Assembly: GCA_016717145.1 (NCBI GenBank)
Contig: JADKGD010000002.1
Location: forward strand, 310,001 to 374,000
Direction: 5' to 3'
Source of the DNA: Saprospiraceae bacterium
GTDB lineage: Bacteria > Bacteroidota > Bacteroidia > Chitinophagales > Saprospiraceae
DNA: 64,000 nucleotides
The translations under genes were made by a program, and so were the position numbers. Below the pieces are notes generated by a model that made no database searches, was not told the origin of the DNA, and was given only the letters and a program-made list of their open reading frames with translations. Of this stretch, positions 1 to 10,296 are shown piece by piece. How positions within the stretch are numbered: the first letter of the stretch is position 1; every line of letters starts with the position of its first letter.

Positions 1-870
1 AAGACCAGAAAGGTATTCACACACACTATTCACCTCACAGTACGTCAATAAAGAAGAGTTTGTTATAATCAGATTAAAAATGCCTGATGCATTAATATTA
101 TGTAACCCATTCAAGCTAGTTAAAGCTGCATTGTTACTAATATTAATAATACCTTCAATTGTTACAATATTACTTAAAGCACCCAAACTTGATAATGTCG
201 GATTTCCATAAATATTAATTCCGCCACCTATCGCAGTTATCCCTGAATTAATCCCGGATAAACTTGTCATTGATGCATTATTATAAATTTCAATGCCCCC
301 GCCAACATAATTTAAAGAAGTTAATCCTGTCAGGTTAACTAAATTAGCAGATTCACCGACAAAAAGAGACCCTTGAATAGAGGTAAGGCTTTCTAAGCCA
401 AAAAGAACATTTAGCACTGGGCTATCAGAAATTTGAAGCCCTGACTCAATTGTAGTTATGTTTCCTAATCCTATTAAATTAGTAAGATTGTTATTAGAAA
501 TAAAAACATCTCCATTTATTGTATCCAATTGGGCATTTAATCCTATTAAGCTGGTCATGTTTGGGTTATTATATACCTGAAGACTTGATAGTGAAACAAG
601 ACCGTCTAAGCCCGACAAGTCAGCCAACATCAAATTATCGCTAATTATAAGGGCCTCGCTGATGGATGTGATGGTTGATAAACCGTTTAAATTAGTAATG
701 TTGGCGCCAGAAATGGTTAAATTTCCTACTATTTGGGTACATCCCAAATTGGGAAAATTATCTATTTCTGCTTGTGTTGTGAAAATAAGGTTTCCAGTTA
801 AGCATGGTTGAGATTGAATGGTAAATTGCAAAAGACAGACTAAAAAAAAGCACAAATTGAACGTTTTCAT
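1..870 (-). CDS. exported leucine-rich-repeat-like surface protein, partial (3' end beyond window)
   Basis: The frame is open from an ATG at 870 to base 1 (290 codons), so the C-terminus lies outside the window. The first about 21 residues (MKTFNLCFFLVCLLQFTIQS) form a signal peptide. The rest is a series of irregular repeats of about 22-25 residues built on the pattern 'L.GL..l..I.g.l.I..N..L', resembling the receptor-L-domain or BspA-like leucine-rich repeats of Bacteroidota surface proteins. In this phylum such proteins usually end in a T9SS sorting domain, but that end is not visible here. No partner gene is adjacent. Exported LRR-like is well supported; the ligand is unknown. Confidence 0.8.
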   Translation of the reverse strand, partial: MKTFNLCFFLVCLLQFTIQSQPCLTGNLIFTTQAEIDNFPNLGCTQIVGNLTISGANITNLNGLSTITSISEALIISDNLMLADLSGLDGLVSLSSLQVYNNPNMTSLIGLNAQLDTINGDVFISNNNLTNLIGLGNITTIESGLQISDSPVLNVLFGLESLTSIQGSLFVGESANLVNLTGLTSLNYVGGGIEIYNNASMTSLSGINSGITAIGGGINIYGNPTLSSLGALSNIVTIEGIINISNNAALTSLNGLHNINASGIFNLIITNSSLLTYCEVNSVCEYLSGL

Positions 871-1272
871 TTTAATTGGATTAATTGATAACAATAATAA
901 AAAATGTACAATAGGGTGCGAAAAAAGTAAATACGATACAAACTTAATATAAGTTATTTATATATTATGTTTTTTGTTAATATATTTTTCATAAATAAAT
1001 AAATGTATGTATATTGACCTATATGTCAACAACATATGATTAATTGTGATATTGGTTGGGTGGCGCTACAACACATTATATCAGTTGTCCGGAAAAAGCA
1101 TTTTTTAGCGCCGGGAAAATAGATCTTCGGGCTAAAGTAAACTTTTTAAAAGATACACCTTCATTCGGGTTTCTAAATATTGTATTGGCCATAATCTTAT
1201 GCCAATAAATAGTATATAGTTTTGTCCTTTGTGATTATTACTTGTAAGACTTTTTTGTCTTAGGTAATTTAT
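871..1272. other. intergenic stretch without a recognised gene
   Basis: AT-rich spacer between two minus-strand genes. A short perfect hairpin (TAAGAC, six T, GTCTTA at 1245-1262) lies just beyond the MOSC gene stop. It lacks a clear U-tract on the minus strand, so I do not call it a terminator. No open frame here resembles a protein. Confidence 0.5.
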
Positions 1273-2064
1273 TTAAAGACCAATTGTTAATAGGTCTCCA
1301 ATGTTGACATACCCTTCGGTAATACACATTAGATTGGTGCCAAATATAACATTGTTTCCCAATTTTCGATACGTATTAAGTACTTTCAGCGGTTCATCAT
1401 TGATTGCCGTCGTCTGTTGATCTATATTAATTATCATACATCTTCCACATGGTTTGAGATTGACAAAATCTGAGTTGCCTATTTTAATGTTTTTCCAAGA
1501 ATCTTCTTCATGAGGAAAATTTGAAGTTACAACAATATTAGGTCTGAAACGATTCATTAAAACAGTAGTTTGCAATTTTGTATTTAAAAACCGAAGGCTT
1601 TCTTCTCCTATAAGTAAATAGGGATATCCATCTGCAAGGCTTACATTGATATTTATATCTTTCGTTTTGTTGTGATGTTTTCTTGAAAACTCTGATTTTA
1701 TTTTTACCAGCGTTACTTTCCTTTCTAAAAGTCGGGAAAACCAGTTGTTGACATGCTCACTTACTACGTTGGTTGTGGTTACGTCATCCCAAACTTTAGT
1801 AACAATATCTTCTTCGGAAGTTTCATTTATGCCAAAAGAAATTTTTTCGCTTTTGTAATTTATGCTAATAAAATCATCTTCAATTGCGGGGATAAATAGC
1901 GCCATTTGTGTCGCAGAGCGTTGTGTTAAAAATTTATTTTCCTCATCAAGCAACATCCATCTCCTGTCGTATTCAAAGCCAGCTTCACAAGCTTTCGAGG
2001 AAGAAACTGAAATTCCTGCTAAACTTTTAATAGGGTAAATTATGAGTTCTTTTATTGTATACAT
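1273..2064 (-). CDS. MOSC domain-containing protein (YcbX/mARC-like)
   Basis: 263 residues. The N-terminus (YTIKELIIYPIKSLAGISV, then YDRRWMLLDEENKFLTQR) is the MOSC N-terminal beta-barrel signature. The C-terminal half carries the MOSC domain with the conserved cysteine region LKPCGRCMIINID near residue 210, where the family binds the molybdenum cofactor. Homologues (YcbX, mARC) reduce N-hydroxylated compounds with an electron-transfer partner. YcbX has a fused ferredoxin domain, but none is present here, so a separate partner would be needed. The gene stands alone. Family assignment is firm; the substrate is not known. Confidence 0.85.
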   Translation of the reverse strand: MYTIKELIIYPIKSLAGISVSSSKACEAGFEYDRRWMLLDEENKFLTQRSATQMALFIPAIEDDFISINYKSEKISFGINETSEEDIVTKVWDDVTTTNVVSEHVNNWFSRLLERKVTLVKIKSEFSRKHHNKTKDININVSLADGYPYLLIGEESLRFLNTKLQTTVLMNRFRPNIVVTSNFPHEEDSWKNIKIGNSDFVNLKPCGRCMIINIDQQTTAINDEPLKVLNTYRKLGNNVIFGTNLMCITEGYVNIGDLLTIGL

Positions 2065-2335
2065 ATTAATAATTGTCCACTATTTAAAATATTAAAATTT
2101 TTTTATAACTACTGTTGAGACTCTAGTTATAAAAAAATTCACATCATCTTTTCTAAATGAAACACAAAATACCAACTTTGTTCTTTCGTTGAAATGAAAA
2201 TAGTAAATCTACAAACAAACTTAAATAATGAAGTTTAATTTACCATATAAATTTTATCATTTAATTATTTATTACGTAGTCCATAATGAATTGTATGGTC
2301 ACCATTAAGGTCAAGGAGGATTAAATTAGTTTTCT

Positions 2336-2343
2336 TATCTTTG
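2336..2343 (+). promoter_or_regulatory. Bacteroidota -7 promoter element for meaB
   Basis: TATCTTTG matches the Bacteroidota TAnnTTTG consensus and lies 16 bases before the meaB ATG. No clear -33 TTTG is visible upstream. Confidence 0.5.
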
Positions 2344-2359
2344 TACCATAGCATAATTT

Positions 2360-3424
2360 ATGGGCCAATACAAAAAATTATCATCCGGCAATCCAGCTAT
2401 CAACACTCAATTTACTTTTTATCCAAAGGAAGTAAAAAAGTTGAGTTACTACACTGATGGGTTAAAGCAGAAAAATCGATATATCCTTAGTGAATGCATC
2501 ACACTACTGGAAAGCAGAAATGTTAAAAAGCGAAGTTTATCAGACCGCTTGATTGCATCTCTCTCCGAAAATACCTATACATCAATTCGCCTGGGAATAA
2601 CCGGTACCCCTGGCGTAGGGAAAAGTACTTTTATAGAGTCTTTAGGGTTATTTCTTATTGAAAAAGGTTATCGTCCTGCTATTCTTGCTATAGATCCTTC
2701 AAGTCACACTTCAAAAGGAAGTATTTTGGGTGACAAAACCAGAATGGAAAAATTATCAGTACATCCTGATGCCTTCATCAGACCAACGCCTTCATCGGGT
2801 GTTTTAGGTGGAATCGCCTTGTACACAAAAGAATCAATCCTCCTTTGTGAGGCCGCTGGATTTGATTTTATAATAGTTGAAACCATTGGTATTGGTCAAT
2901 CTGAAGTGGAGGTAGGCAATATCACCGACATTAATTTATTGCTATTGCAACCTGGGGCGGGTGATGATATTCAGGGAATTAAACGAGGGATAATTGAAAG
3001 TGCTGATATATTTGTAGTAAATAAAGCAGACGGACCACAATTAGATCTAGCTAATCGCACTAAAATATCATATCATAACGCATTACAATTCTTTCATCAT
3101 CCTGAACCAGGTTGGGACACCCCCGTTTTCCTTTGTTCTTCGCTTGAGAATCGTGGAATTAGCGAAGTTTTTGATGCAATCATGAATTATATACGTTTGA
3201 TTATAAATAAAGGAAGCTTTTTAAATCACCGCAAAATGCAAGAAATCAATTGGTTCGAAAAACAATCGCAACTTTTAATCCAATCTTTAGTTTTGTTAAA
3301 TCCTGAAATAAAAAAAGTATACTTAATCTTGCTTAATAAACTTAAAGAACAAAAAATTAATAGCCCTCTTGCGCTTAGAAAAATGGGCAAAGCATTAAGT
3401 AAATTATTAATTACCGCTTCATAA
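2360..3424 (+). CDS. meaB: methylmalonyl-CoA mutase-associated GTPase MeaB
   Basis: 354-residue P-loop GTPase of the MeaB/ArgK (G3E) family, which loads and protects the adenosylcobalamin cofactor of methylmalonyl-CoA mutase. Visible motifs are the Walker A GTPGVGKST at residues 82-90, the DPSSHTSKGSILGDKTRM segment, the ETIGIGQSE switch region and the NKAD base-recognition motif near 220. The length is slightly above the usual 310-330 because of an N-terminal extension. The mutase genes are not in the window. The gene sits behind a TAnnTTTG promoter element, and the ATG at 2360 is the natural start. Confidence 0.93.
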   Translation: MGQYKKLSSGNPAINTQFTFYPKEVKKLSYYTDGLKQKNRYILSECITLLESRNVKKRSLSDRLIASLSENTYTSIRLGITGTPGVGKSTFIESLGLFLIEKGYRPAILAIDPSSHTSKGSILGDKTRMEKLSVHPDAFIRPTPSSGVLGGIALYTKESILLCEAAGFDFIIVETIGIGQSEVEVGNITDINLLLLQPGAGDDIQGIKRGIIESADIFVVNKADGPQLDLANRTKISYHNALQFFHHPEPGWDTPVFLCSSLENRGISEVFDAIMNYIRLIINKGSFLNHRKMQEINWFEKQSQLLIQSLVLLNPEIKKVYLILLNKLKEQKINSPLALRKMGKALSKLLITAS

Positions 3425-3439
3425 AAATTACTTCTTGAA

Positions 3440-4849
3440 TCAAAATTTGGCTCCGATTATTTTAATTTGGGTCATTAAGTCTGACATTAGCGCAACATGG
3501 ATAAATCTATTTCCATAATTGCCAAAATAAAGTGAATTATTGTTTTGAGTTATTTTTGTATCATACCCTATGTTTTCGCCCAAACCCATATGGTGGAATA
3601 CCCAATGTGGCCGCCCGGCCCATACGTTAGTTAATGTTTTGCCCCGAGCTAAAGGCACCCTTAGAAAATTATTTCGTGAATCCCAATCACCAAAGTAACC
3701 TCCAAATAACATTGTAAATACACTTTGCAAGTCCGAGGAAACAAAATCATTTGTACTGCCTATACCTCCTGCAATGGTATATGTTCCGCCACCACAACCG
3801 TAAGACCATAAATAACTACTATATTTCATAACAGAAATGTAATCACCTTCAAGCACATTTTCTAAACCCACCAAAGGCGCTGCATTTCTCCAACCACTTT
3901 ATGAAAAAGCTTCACCTCCAAAAAAACCAAAATTGTCGTCTATTACCGCTCTGTGAATAGGGTCAAATATTTTATGTTCATATTCGTGGTCTTTTTTAAA
4001 ATATTGCCGAATTAAATCCTCTTCAGGTAAGCCAAAAGCATCCATTTTCGCAAAGTCGACACGTCCGATCTGCAATTCCACATCACTTGGTAAAATGTTT
4101 TGATCATATTTACCATCAGAAGGTATATTATGGTTTCGTTCGTCACTTGCTTCGAAACTATTGACGATGTTGTCCGTCCATATTCCGTTGATATCAGCAT
4201 AAAATACATCTGCCGGCCAAGCCCCCAAATGATCGGGATGCCCGTCCGGATATATTCTGCCACTATATGGTACAGGAATATGACCAAGTAGAAATACTGC
4301 TTTCGTCCTTTGTTTTTCTATATTGTAAACATTAATTATCCTAGATTTTAAACTTTCCACCGTTGCTTGTGGTGAAACATTAACCGTGATGATATCCCAA
4401 CCATCGCCTGCTATATCGTTTTGTAATAATGCTATTTCTGTAGATAGTGGGGCCATAAGGGTGCTATCTACATCCAAAATAAGGCTGCCACGATTTTCTA
4501 CTAACGGTATATCAATGCCGGAATAGATATACCCATCTCCTTTGAATCCATTTCCATTTCTTATGATTTGATATTCGTATGTATTACCCTTCACGATGGT
4601 TGAATCTATATAATCCGTCGCGGTTCCGTCTAATGTTGCTTTAGGTACACCCTAGCTATTTGCTGTTTTTTGTTTTCTATAAATTACGTATGAGATAGCA
4701 AGATCGTTTTTTAACCAAGTCAACTTAATTTTGTCTGGGTTAGATTGTGTAATTGCTTTCAACTCCACAGATGCATCTTTTGCAGTTTGGGCATTAATAG
4801 TAACAAAGTAAAAATTTAATACTGCTAAAATCAAAATGTTTTTCATCAT
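3440..4849 (-). pseudogene. exported fibronectin-III-like protein interrupted by two in-frame stop codons
   Basis: One reading frame runs from ATG 4849 to the stop at 3440 (470 codons) but carries TAG at 4652-4654 and TAA at 3899-3901. Both flanks of each stop stay in the same frame and read as continuous protein. The product begins with a signal peptide (MMKNILILAVLNFYFVTINA). Residues 25-95 resemble a fibronectin type III module ('kLtWlkn....Y.iyRk', 'ATLDGTATDYIDSTI'). A larger unrecognised domain with motifs VFLLGHIPVPYSG and GAWPADVFYAD follows. In the family pattern the TAG position is usually Trp and the TAA position usually aromatic, so each may be a single substitution. The end after VALMSD also departs from related proteins. 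Function unknown; probably secreted. Confidence 0.7.
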
Positions 4850-4873
4850 TCTAATAAATTTAAAGCAACCTAT

Positions 4874-6181
4874 TTACTTCAATAGCTGTCCGGATAACCT
4901 CATTAACTCCAAATGTGCCATTCTTGCTTCAAAAGCAGAAGTAATTTTTCTGAATTCAACATCGACAAGATTAAGTTGAGCTTGCCTTAACTCAAGAGCT
5001 TCAATTGTTCCCAAACGCATTTTTTCTGTTGTAATATCTAAATTTTGTTCTGCAATTCTGATATTTCCTTCTTCGATTTTGGTCAGTTCCCGGGCTGTAA
5101 GATAATTATTGAATATAGTAAATAGGTCTGTTTTGAGGGACAATGCTGTTTGCTCTTTTGTAAGCTTACCCGTTTCTATTCCTAATTTTGCCACTTGTAT
5201 CTCTCTCTTATTATTCCAACCGTTAAATATATTCCATCTTCCGGTAAGTCCATATGACAATCCTGCGTTCTGATTAAATTTTAGAATACCTATTTCTGCT
5301 TTTAATCTACTAAAATTATAACCAAGATTTAAGTCAATGGTCGGATATTTATTTCCCTCCCATAATTTTACATTCAACTCTGAAAGTCTGATATTTTTAT
5401 CTGCCATCTGTAACATTAGATTCCGTTGTGCTGCCATTTCAGATAACTCCTGAAAATCTACATCCTTCTGACTATCCGTTAATGTCGAAATGTCAAATAT
5501 GATTTCAGGTGATCTTCCCAATATTTCGTTCAGCTGTATCTTGGACGTTTTAAGTATCAGCTGTTGTCTGATCAGCGCAGAACTATCCGCATTAATATCA
5601 ACTTTCGCCTGAAGAACAGATATCCCAGAGCCTGAGCCAACATTTTTTTTAAGTGATGCAAGTTCATATCTCTCTTTTGATATTTCTATTGCTTTTTGAA
5701 TGGTTTCAATACGTCTTTGATGTTGTTCGATATTATAATATACAGACATCACCTGACTTACTGTATTTTCCATTTGCAACTTGATATTGAGTTCTCCTAA
5801 GGATTCAATTTCTTTTAGCCTATCTCTGTTTACAAACATACGCATACCGTCAAATACTGTCCATCCTAATTGAATATTGGCATTTATATTACTCGTATTT
5901 ACACCGTTTCCCTCTCTTGTGTCTCCACTAAAAAACTCTTGTCTTGTATTATTGATATTATAATTATTGCCAAAATTAAGTGCTACTTCAGGCAAAAGGC
6001 CAGCATTACCTGTGGTGTTGTTTGTTTTGTTTATAACAGCATCATTTATTGCAATTTTTACATTAAAATTGTTTTGCAATGCAATCCTGACAGCTTCATC
6101 CAGACTTAATGTCTCCTGTCCGGTTGCTGCGCTTAGGAATAGAAAGATAAATGTGAAAAAAAGAATACTAATGCGCACCAT
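4874..6181 (-). CDS. TolC-family outer membrane efflux protein
   Basis: An outer membrane channel of a tripartite efflux pump. I prefer the ATG at 6181, which begins a signal peptide (MVRISILFFTFIFLFLSAATG) followed by ETLSLDEAVRIALQNN, the typical TolC N-terminal helix. It overlaps the end of the permease gene by 14 bases. An upstream ATG at 6235 in the same frame would lie inside the permease gene. The protein has the two-repeat helical organisation of the OEP family (about 435 residues), with 'A..n..l...' amphipathic helices and NLGYNFSRL-type beta strands. It is last in an adaptor-permease-channel operon. The exported substrate cannot be read from the sequence. Confidence 0.9.
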   Translation of the reverse strand: MVRISILFFTFIFLFLSAATGQETLSLDEAVRIALQNNFNVKIAINDAVINKTNNTTGNAGLLPEVALNFGNNYNINNTRQEFFSGDTREGNGVNTSNINANIQLGWTVFDGMRMFVNRDRLKEIESLGELNIKLQMENTVSQVMSVYYNIEQHQRRIETIQKAIEISKERYELASLKKNVGSGSGISVLQAKVDINADSSALIRQQLILKTSKIQLNEILGRSPEIIFDISTLTDSQKDVDFQELSEMAAQRNLMLQMADKNIRLSELNVKLWEGNKYPTIDLNLGYNFSRLKAEIGILKFNQNAGLSYGLTGRWNIFNGWNNKREIQVAKLGIETGKLTKEQTALSLKTDLFTIFNNYLTARELTKIEEGNIRIAEQNLDITTEKMRLGTIEALELRQAQLNLVDVEFRKITSAFEARMAHLELMRLSGQLLK

Positions 6182-9100
6182 CTTCGTAAACTGTTTTATT
6201 GCGGGATAAATATGTATATAATGCCGGTATAACAAATAATGTAAGCAACAAAGAAAACATTAAACCACCTATGATAGCTATACCCATAGAAACTCTTGAA
6301 ACCGAAGCTGCACCTAAGGCAAGTGCAATTGGCAATGCGCCCAGCACTGTTGCAAGGCTGGTCATAAGAATCGGCCTTAGTCTGGATATAGCTGCTTCTT
6401 TTACCGCTTCAACTGACTTAAGTCCTTCCTCTTTCCTTTGATTGGCAAATTCCACGATCAATATTCCATTTTTAGTGACTATTCCTATTAATACAATAAT
6501 CCCGATCTGGCTGAAAATATTCAGGGTAGAGTCTGTATACCACAATGCCAGTATGGCACCTGCCAAAGCAAGTGGAACCGTAAACATAATGATCAAAGGA
6601 TCAATAAAGCTCTCAAACTGTGCAGCCAGTATTAAATACACCAACAGCAAAGCAAGTATGAATGCAAACAACAATGTAGATGAACTTTCTTCAAACTCTT
6701 TTGAAGGTCCGGATAGGTCTGTTGAATAATTATCATCCAATACTTCCCCCGCTATATCTCGCATGGCCTGTATTCCCTGACCCAAAGATACTCCCGGTGA
6801 AGTACCTGCCGATACAGTCGCAGACACATATCTGTTGAATCTATATAACTGAGGTGGATTACTTTGTTCTGACATGGTGATCAGGTTATCCAATTGTATC
6901 ATTTCACCTTTATTACTGCGCACATATATGGACTTAAGGTCTTTAGGCTCGTTTCTATTTTCCTTATTAGCTTGTCCTATTATCTGATACTGTTTACCAT
7001 CTTTAATAAAAAATCCTAGTCTTTGTTCTGCAAAATATAGTTGTAAGGCCTGGGCTATATCCATTACTGATACGCCCAATACTTGTGCGCGATTGCGGTC
7101 AATATCGATTTTAAGCTCAGGTTTGTTAAATTTTAAGTTAATATCAACTGCCTGAAATGCTTCATGTTGTCGTGCTGTTTCCAAAAAGGGAGGAATGGCC
7201 TTTTTTAACATCTCAAAATTGGGTGCCATTATGACAAATTGGACAGGTAGCCCTCCCCGTCGGTCACCAATCGTTTGTTCCTGACTTACAAAAACTCTTG
7301 CGTCAGTATATTTTTTAACTGTTTGAGCCAGTTCATCTGCAATTTGCATCTGAGACCTTGTCCTGTTTTCAGCTTCCACCAGAGATATTCGCACAAAACC
7401 AGTATTTGAAGCCTGTGATGCCCCAAATCCGGGAGCGGTAACAGAAAGAATGGCATCTTTTTCTGGTATTGCTTCTACATCGCCCATTAGTTTGGTAAGA
7501 AAGCTATTCATAAAGTCAAAAGATGCTCCTTCCGGGGCAGTGGCATTTACACTAAGGCGGCCTTTGTCTTCCATTGGAGCCAGTTCGGTAGGTAATCCTT
7601 TTCCCAGATGATAAATACTCCAGAAAGATAAAAGCATTATTAATACAGCTATCCATCTGATTCTAAAAAAACGAGCCAATCCTTTACCGTAAAGATTTGT
7701 CATTCCAACAAAAAACCGTTCAGTAACTCTATAGAAAGCCCCCTGATTGTCTCCATGTTTAAGTAAATTTGCACTCATCATGGGCGTAAGAGTCAATGAT
7801 ACAAAGGCAGATACCAAAACAGCACCAGCGACTACCACGCCAAACTCCCTGAATAATCTACCAGTAAGCCCTTGTAAAAACATAATCGGAAGAAAAACGG
7901 CTACTAAAGTAACTGTAGTGGAAACAATAGCAAAAAAAATCTCTTCTGAACCTTTGAATGCCGCTTCACGAGGAGACATGCCCTGTTCTATTTTCTGGTA
8001 TATGTTCTCTAAAACTACAATTGCATCATCTACCACAAGTCCGGTAGCCAGTACAATTCCTAATAAAGTAAGAATGTTGATCGAAAAACCAGCCATATAC
8101 ATGATAAAAAATGCACTAATCAAAGAAATAGGTATGGCTAAAACCGGAATCAGAGTTGATCGCCAGTTTCGAAGAAATAAAAATATTACCAGCACTACCA
8201 GACCAAAGGCAATTAATATGGTTTCTTCAACTTCGCTGATCGCCTGCTTAATACCTTTGGTTGTATCCAGAGCAATACCTAATTTAAGATCTGAAGGCAA
8301 ATCTCTTTTTATTATATCCAATCTTTTGAAAAATTCGTCTGCAATTGCAATATAATTTGCCCCTGGTTGCGGTGTTACAGCGATTCCTATCATTGGTATT
8401 GCTCCGTTTCCCCGTAACAATGACCGCTCATTTTCCGGTCTCATTTCTGCTATACCAATATCTTTAAATCGAATTATTACCCCATTATTTTCTCTGATGA
8501 TCAAATTATTAAATTCATCTACCGTTTCTATTCTTCCGACTGTTCTGATAGTCAATTCAGTATTGTCCCCATCAATCCGCCCAGACGGCAATTCTACATT
8601 TGCGCTGGTCAATGCATTTCTGACATCCCCTGGAGTTATGCCCAAACCTGCAAGTTTTGCCGGATCCATAATCAACTTCATGGAATATTTTTTCTCTCCC
8701 CAGATACTTACACTGCTCACGCCAGATATCGTCTGAAATCTTTCTTTAAATAGATTATTCCCTATTTCCGAAAGTTCGAGCAATGAGCGTTGAGTACTCT
8801 GAACGGTCAATGAAAGTATTGGCTGTGCATTTGCATCTGCTTTACTTACGATGGGAGGGTTGGCATCGGGAGGTAGATTACGTAGCGCTCCTGAAACTTT
8901 GTCTCTGACATCATTGGCTGCTGACTCGAGATCAACTTCGAGATTAAATTCGACAGTAATGGTGCTCCGTCCGTCACTACTAGTTGAAGTGATCGCTTTT
9001 ATACCATCTATTCCATTTACTGCTTGTTCTAATGGCTCTGTAATCTGAGAAATAATTACATCTGAATTTGCTCCGGGGTAATTGGTACTTACAGTTATAA

Positions 9101-9230
9101 CAGGCGGATCTACACTCGGATAATCCCTTACCCCAAGATAAAAGAATCCAATAATTCCAAAAAGAACTATTAGAACAGACATTACTGTAGCTAGTACCGG
9201 TCTTTTTATACTGACTTCTGATAATCTCAT
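6168..9230 (-). CDS. RND-family efflux permease (AcrB/MdtB-like)
   Basis: 1020 residues, the full length of HAE-type RND permeases. The N-terminus MRLSEVSIKRPVLATVMS starts the first membrane helix. The proton-relay helix carries the paired aspartates in GLVVDDAIVVLENI around residue 400. The second half repeats the fold, with DPLIIMFTVPLALAGAIL and GIVTKNGILIVEFAN. The porter domains lie between the helix groups. The protein pumps substrates from the inner membrane or periplasm through TolC, driven by protons. It is 10 bases behind the adaptor gene and overlaps the TolC gene, so all three are probably one transcript. Substrate range is unknown. Confidence 0.95.
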   Translation of the reverse strand: MRLSEVSIKRPVLATVMSVLIVLFGIIGFFYLGVRDYPSVDPPVITVSTNYPGANSDVIISQITEPLEQAVNGIDGIKAITSTSSDGRSTITVEFNLEVDLESAANDVRDKVSGALRNLPPDANPPIVSKADANAQPILSLTVQSTQRSLLELSEIGNNLFKERFQTISGVSSVSIWGEKKYSMKLIMDPAKLAGLGITPGDVRNALTSANVELPSGRIDGDNTELTIRTVGRIETVDEFNNLIIRENNGVIIRFKDIGIAEMRPENERSLLRGNGAIPMIGIAVTPQPGANYIAIADEFFKRLDIIKRDLPSDLKLGIALDTTKGIKQAISEVEETILIAFGLVVLVIFLFLRNWRSTLIPVLAIPISLISAFFIMYMAGFSINILTLLGIVLATGLVVDDAIVVLENIYQKIEQGMSPREAAFKGSEEIFFAIVSTTVTLVAVFLPIMFLQGLTGRLFREFGVVVAGAVLVSAFVSLTLTPMMSANLLKHGDNQGAFYRVTERFFVGMTNLYGKGLARFFRIRWIAVLIMLLSFWSIYHLGKGLPTELAPMEDKGRLSVNATAPEGASFDFMNSFLTKLMGDVEAIPEKDAILSVTAPGFGASQASNTGFVRISLVEAENRTRSQMQIADELAQTVKKYTDARVFVSQEQTIGDRRGGLPVQFVIMAPNFEMLKKAIPPFLETARQHEAFQAVDINLKFNKPELKIDIDRNRAQVLGVSVMDIAQALQLYFAEQRLGFFIKDGKQYQIIGQANKENRNEPKDLKSIYVRSNKGEMIQLDNLITMSEQSNPPQLYRFNRYVSATVSAGTSPGVSLGQGIQAMRDIAGEVLDDNYSTDLSGPSKEFEESSSTLLFAFILALLLVYLILAAQFESFIDPLIIMFTVPLALAGAILALWYTDSTLNIFSQIGIIVLIGIVTKNGILIVEFANQRKEEGLKSVEAVKEAAISRLRPILMTSLATVLGALPIALALGAASVSRVSMGIAIIGGLMFSLLLTLFVIPALYTYLSRNKTVYEDGAH

Positions 9231-9240
9231 CAGTTACTAT

Positions 9241-10296
9241 TTATTGAGCCTGATTTATGATATTAACTTCTACAGGCATTTTCGGCTTAAGCTGCAGCAT
9301 GCCTGAAACAATAACTGTATCGCCATCGTTTAATCCTTCCAGTATCTGAATTTCTTTTTCTGTCCTGATTCCGGCTTTTACCGGCACACTTACTGCTACT
9401 CCTCCTCGTTTCACAAAAAGTTTTGCTCCGGCTATATCGGGAATATAGGCAATGGTGGGAACCATTTTTACTTTTCTCTTTTCGCCTATAGAAATATTTA
9501 TTTCAGCAAATGACCCTGGAAATAATTTACCGCCAGGATTTGAAAAGATCGCCCTTACTTTGGATGTCCGAGTATTTTGATCTATTTTGGGTTCTTTTGC
9601 GTAAACGTTTGCTTTATTTATAATATTAGATCCGGTCACTTTAAAATCTACAGTTATACCCTGATAAATTAAATTATTATATTTTTCAGGTATAGAAAAT
9701 TCCAATTTAAGGGGTTGGGTGTTTTGGATTGAAGCTATGACAGTACTTGAAGATATAATTGCACCTGGACTTACATTCTTAAAGCCAATAATGCCGCTAA
9801 ATGGAGCTGTTATTCTTGTTTTACTTATATCAACTTTAATAATATCCACATTAGCTTTCAGTAAGTTAAGGCTTGTTAATTGGACGTCATATTCTTCTTT
9901 GCTGATGGCCGTAGCAGCTAAAAGTTGTTTCATCCGCCCCTCTTTTTCTTCCGCCATTTTGATTTCAATATTTAGTTTTCGTACCTGGGCTTGCAAATCA
10001 TCATCATTTAACTTTACCAACAACTGTCCTACTTTTATAAAAGTGCCTTCCTTAAAATATATTCCTGTTATTTTTCCGGAAATTTCACTTTTAATTTCAA
10101 CTTCTTCATTGGCAACTATGGTTCCTGTAGTACTTATGGTTTCAGTAGTTATTTCTTCGCGCGTTATAATACCGTCTACTTTCAACACTTTTTGTTCAGT
10201 TTGTGTGGTAGCTTTTGTACCATCAACTTTTTTTCCTTCATTTTTACATGAAAAAAAAACAAGACCTGACAATAGGACTATTTTATAAACACTCAT
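9241..10296 (-). CDS. RND efflux periplasmic adaptor (MFP) lipoprotein
   Basis: 351 residues. The N-terminal signal ends in the lipobox VFFSC with Cys17, so the adaptor is membrane-anchored by lipid. The order of elements is typical: lipoyl/barrel half-motif (GTIVANEEVEIKSEISGKITGI), alpha hairpin around residues 100-140, second lipoyl half (TRITAPFSGIIGFKNVSPGA), beta-barrel, and membrane-proximal domain ending in LNDGDTVIVSGMLQLKPKMPV. It links the RND permease to TolC. First gene of the operon; a possible minus-strand promoter element (TAATTTTG) lies at 10400-10407. Confidence 0.92.
   Translation of the reverse strand: MSVYKIVLLSGLVFFSCKNEGKKVDGTKATTQTEQKVLKVDGIITREEITTETISTTGTIVANEEVEIKSEISGKITGIYFKEGTFIKVGQLLVKLNDDDLQAQVRKLNIEIKMAEEKEGRMKQLLAATAISKEEYDVQLTSLNLLKANVDIIKVDISKTRITAPFSGIIGFKNVSPGAIISSSTVIASIQNTQPLKLEFSIPEKYNNLIYQGITVDFKVTGSNIINKANVYAKEPKIDQNTRTSKVRAIFSNPGGKLFPGSFAEINISIGEKRKVKMVPTIAYIPDIAGAKLFVKRGGVAVSVPVKAGIRTEKEIQILEGLNDGDTVIVSGMLQLKPKMPVEVNIINQAQ

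Noticed and set aside
1245..1262. Hairpin as terminator for the MOSC gene
   Set aside because: Six-base stem with no U-tract on the minus strand.
3899..4654. Stop-codon recoding (for example pyrrolysine at TAG)
   Set aside because: The second stop is TAA and there is no sign of recoding genes; substitution or sequencing error is simpler.
7747..8355. 202-codon plus-strand open frame
   Set aside because: It lies wholly antisense to the RND permease gene and has no domain or start context; it is a mirror of strong coding on the other strand.
9719..10288. 189-codon plus-strand open frame
   Set aside because: Antisense to the periplasmic adaptor gene; composition reflects the opposite strand.
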